Part shown: piece by piece, positions 61,365 through 64,000 of the stretch | Position numbering within the stretch: the stretch's first letter is position 1 | Layout: the number at the start of each line of letters is the position of its first letter | Assembly: GCF_016859285.1 (NCBI RefSeq) | Contig: NC_053414.1 | Location: 24,519,517-24,583,516 of the forward strand | Origin: Xiphias gladius | Lineage: Eukaryota; Chordata; Actinopteri; Istiophoriformes; Xiphiidae | Reading direction: 5' to 3' | Length of the DNA stretch: 64,000 nt | Program-made: the position numbers and the translations under genes | Notes under the pieces: model-generated | The model's input: the letters and a program-made list of their open reading frames with translations, nothing else | Database searches by the model: none | Told to the model about the DNA's origin: nothing

Positions 61365-61475
61365 ATGGAAGAGACGGGCGGCGCAAGTGCGTACGGGGCT
61401 TCGCTGGCGGGAGGCGGCTTCGACTTCTATAAGTTTGTCCGACAGCCGCAAACTATCGTGAGGCTCCTCAGCTGG
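61365..61475 (+). CDS. syngr2: Synaptogyrin-2, first coding exon only
   Basis: The exon encodes 37 residues (MEETGGASAYGASLAGGGFD..., then FYKFVRQPQTIVRLLSW) and ends in a consensus donor GGGTGAGT. The AYGASLAGG-FD-FVRQPQ pattern is the N-terminus of synaptogyrins; human SYNGR2 starts MESGAYGAAKAGGSFDLRRF. Synaptogyrins are four-pass MARVEL-type proteins of secretory vesicles; SYNGR2 is the non-neuronal form. The assignment to SYNGR2 also rests on gene order after TMC8, as in human. The remaining exons lie beyond the right edge. The start is the first ATG after the CpG-rich leader. Confidence 0.9.
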
Positions 61476-64000
61476 GTGAGTGGACGGCGGACGGCGGAGT
61501 TTGGGTATTTCAAAGCGGTTCAGCGGTTTAAATGAGACGAGAGAATATTCAACGTGACCTAAGAGCAGGTGCGCCTGGCCCGGAGCCCTTGGGCTAGCTC
61601 TGTGCGGTTTCTTAAAATGGCTCATTTTTTTGTATTTGTGCTGGCCAGAACAACGGGCTACTATATGCGGCGTCTCAACGGGGCGTCGTGTCGCTTGCAG
61701 CTGGTGCATGACAGCAGCTCGGAGACAGCACAGGTCAACACTGCTGTTGTCAGAGGACAAAAAAAGCCAGAAAAGCCCTCAGACACACAGCGAGATCCCC
61801 ACGTCTGGTGGCAAAAATACCAGCTAAATATAGGCTGTATAATAATCTGTGCTTCCAAGGGGCAGCCGACAGGAATGGGATTATGGTATGACAATTACAA
61901 AGTCAGATTACAAGTAATATCCTTCTTCTGGTGAATTGAATGTTTTGGAGATGGCTAGAACACGGCTCTATTGATGCAGAAGTTCTACAGAAAAGGGTAT
62001 TTGCATAGAGGGGGATTCATGCATCAGGGAAAGTTCTGGGAAGTTGTTGCACACTGCTGATCATCTGTTGCTAGGCAAATCTAATGGTGCAGATTTCTTT
62101 ATGCGGTTAGGACTCTGATTATGCAAAGTCCAAAATGAATCTCAACCAGACAGGCTGTACCATTAAAATATACTGTAGTGCTGTCCAAGCCTGGGGGGTT
62201 TCTCAGCTCACAGACTGAAGGATTCACTTTCAACGGTTATACCTGTCCTCGGCCATCTCCCTGGTGAAGTTAAACTGGATCCTCTTTTGAGGGGCGAGTC
62301 TTATTGGACATAACCGCTTTCATCTCATCACAGGTTCATATCTTGGATTGCAGAGACGCCGGTTGACTTTTTTTTTTTATGCATTTGTTCCATGAAGCGT
62401 AAACTCTTTGTTTGGCCTCTGGCTAATACATGCAGGGTGACTGTCAGCAGCGGGAAAACACCCAGTTTAAACTGAGTTGTTGTAGCATACCCAGCGTGGT
62501 AGATGAGGACGGGGGACAGAATGTGCCCTTGGTTTCCATAATAGTTGTTTATATGGATGTGTTGGGAAAGTGTGTGTAAGTGTGTACGTGTGTGTATAAT
62601 AGAAGGATTATATGTGTTTCACTGGTAAACAGGGGCTGATGGGCAGGTAAGGTGATACCTCTCCCCCAGTGACCCTCTCTTTACACTTGGTGAATGTGTG
62701 TACCACTGATCTCCCCCTCTCTCTCTCTCTCTCTTTCAAACACACACACACACACACACATATACACACGTACTTCGCAGCTGTGCTCAACTCATCTCAA
62801 ATTCGCCCCAGCTAGATCACCATGTATCTCTGGTGATTTTAATCCCACTCCAGTGAGCCAGCACCTATGGTACAGGAAAGGATTGTTCGCTCCATAACCC
62901 TCCCTACTGGTCCCATAATGCATCTCACCTGCTCCTGGAACAAGGAAAAGTCTGTGTACAATGGCTCTCGGTCATTAAAAGTGTTGCATCACATCACTAT
63001 ATCTCCTCTGAAATGTGTGAAAGATAAAAACCAAGTTCACATTCATTTTTCATTTCCATCATATAAACGCTAGTAAGAGAACTTCTGGTATAATTTTATT
63101 TTTTATGTGTAAATACAAGTCATCAAAAAGAAGCCGTAAGCGTTATTTCTGCTGTTCACTGACAACTGACAGAGTTTAGCAACATCCACTGAAAGAATAT
63201 ATTGTATGTATATAGGGGACATTTTGGCATTTGTTTGACATCTGTCACTCAGCACTTTCCATCTGTCTATTTATGTACAGAAACCATCCATCTGCTCCTC
63301 TAAAAGTCCCCGTCTCACTTTTGTCTTGTGTTTTGGAAGTCCCCAAGTTCACTTCCCTAATGTCTGTCTCCCCTGCTCATTTTCTTTACCCTTTGTCTCA
63401 TTCCCCCGGCAGGATTATCGCCTCTCCTCCTTCCCACACATTTAACAGGTCCCTCTCTATCCTCCTCCCAGATCTTATTATGAGTGTTGTTAGAGAACTG
63501 GTGGCATCTCTGGAGTCACATGGCAGGCAGCTGCACTCAGAAGTAGGTCACATGGTTAGGTGGGTAACCAGAGCAGACAGTAACACACCACGGGATGGTC
63601 AGAGGGACCAGGCAGCAGTTAGCACTCTTCACAATATGCAAACAAGAACTGGGGATTGTTTCAAGAGTCAGCAATAAGAAAAGAGGCTGTTTGGGATGAC
63701 ATGTAATAATCTCACTATGTTTCCTGAAAGGTACAAATTTGACATTTTATGACAGCAGAGCTCCAGATTGCAGTGTGTTTGGAAGCACACTTAAATTCCA
63801 GACATCCCGGTGTCTTTGAATGCACCACCAAGGAAAAGTGGACCTTGCTTGTAACTGAATTTTCAAAAGACGATAACGAGACTTTGACACAAAATAAAGC
63901 GGATTACCTTTTTTCTAGCAACTTTTAAGTCTCTGATTGTAGATTTTCATACTGTACTTGAAACCTATAGGTGCCGGAAAGGTTGGAAGTCAGTCTCACA
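61476..64000 (+). other. syngr2 intron 1 (to the window edge)
   Basis: No exon that would continue the synaptogyrin frame was recognised, and the open frames here show no known similarity. The intron holds a CT run followed by a (CA)n microsatellite around 62711-62760. No other feature was recognised. Confidence 0.6.
62711..62760. repeat. (CT)n-(CA)n compound microsatellite
   Basis: A CT run at about 62711-62735 is followed by a CA run at about 62740-62760, in syngr2 intron 1. Confidence 0.85.

Noticed and set aside
61569-61934. 121-codon plus-strand frame in syngr2 intron 1
   Set aside because: No family resemblance and no suitable splice signals to join the synaptogyrin frame.
1-64000. 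Endogenous retroviruses, Polinton-like or other virus-derived fossils, CRISPR arrays, operons and rRNA genes
   Set aside because: No reverse transcriptase, integrase, capsid or envelope-like frames, no long direct terminal repeats, no spaced direct-repeat array and no rRNA were recognised.

Overview
The window is vertebrate nuclear DNA, almost certainly from a teleost fish and probably a spiny-rayed one. Small exons with GT-AG introns, long CA/GT microsatellites, a Tc1-like transposon and many short inverted-repeat elements of the kinds common in percomorph genomes support this. The gene set and order match blocks of human chromosome 17q25. No prokaryotic, organellar or viral-fossil sequence was recognised.

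Layout from left to right: (1) aspscr1/TUG, minus strand, about 128-11288, with its 3' exons beyond the left edge; a decayed Tc1-like element sits in intron 2. (2) A 3.8 kb divergent intergenic region holding a MITE, a dispersed repeat and the GC-rich notum promoter with two TCF-like sites and two upstream ORFs. (3) notum, plus strand, 15105-22686, 11 coding exons, 534 aa. (4) A short tail-to-tail gap. (5) tmc6, minus strand, 24324-36005, 20 coding exons, 842 aa. (6) A 6.3 kb head-to-head region. (7) tmc8, plus strand, 42276-49777, 16 coding exons, 726 aa. (8) Two tandem plus-strand immunoglobulin-superfamily receptor genes, 50441-55371 and 55982-60955, of 518 and 519 aa. (9) The first coding exon of syngr2 at 61365-61475, whose intron 1 runs off the right edge.

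The order TMC6(-), TMC8(+), Ig genes(+), SYNGR2(+) matches human TMC6, TMC8, C17orf99 (interleukin-40), SYNGR2. The two Ig genes therefore occupy the place of IL-40, a secreted immune protein described, as far as I know, only in mammals. They encode four-Ig, single-pass membrane proteins, and their first and third domains carry the same kind of sequence pattern as IL-40. This is the most interesting part of the window.

Functionally, notum is a secreted Wnt deacylase, aspscr1 a p97/VCP-binding tether for GLUT4 vesicles, tmc6/tmc8 (EVER1/EVER2) membrane proteins of the CIB1 complex in lymphoid and epithelial cells, and syngr2 a four-pass vesicle protein. Gene models were made by hand from splice signals and reading-frame continuity. 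Each multi-exon coding model keeps phase across all its junctions.
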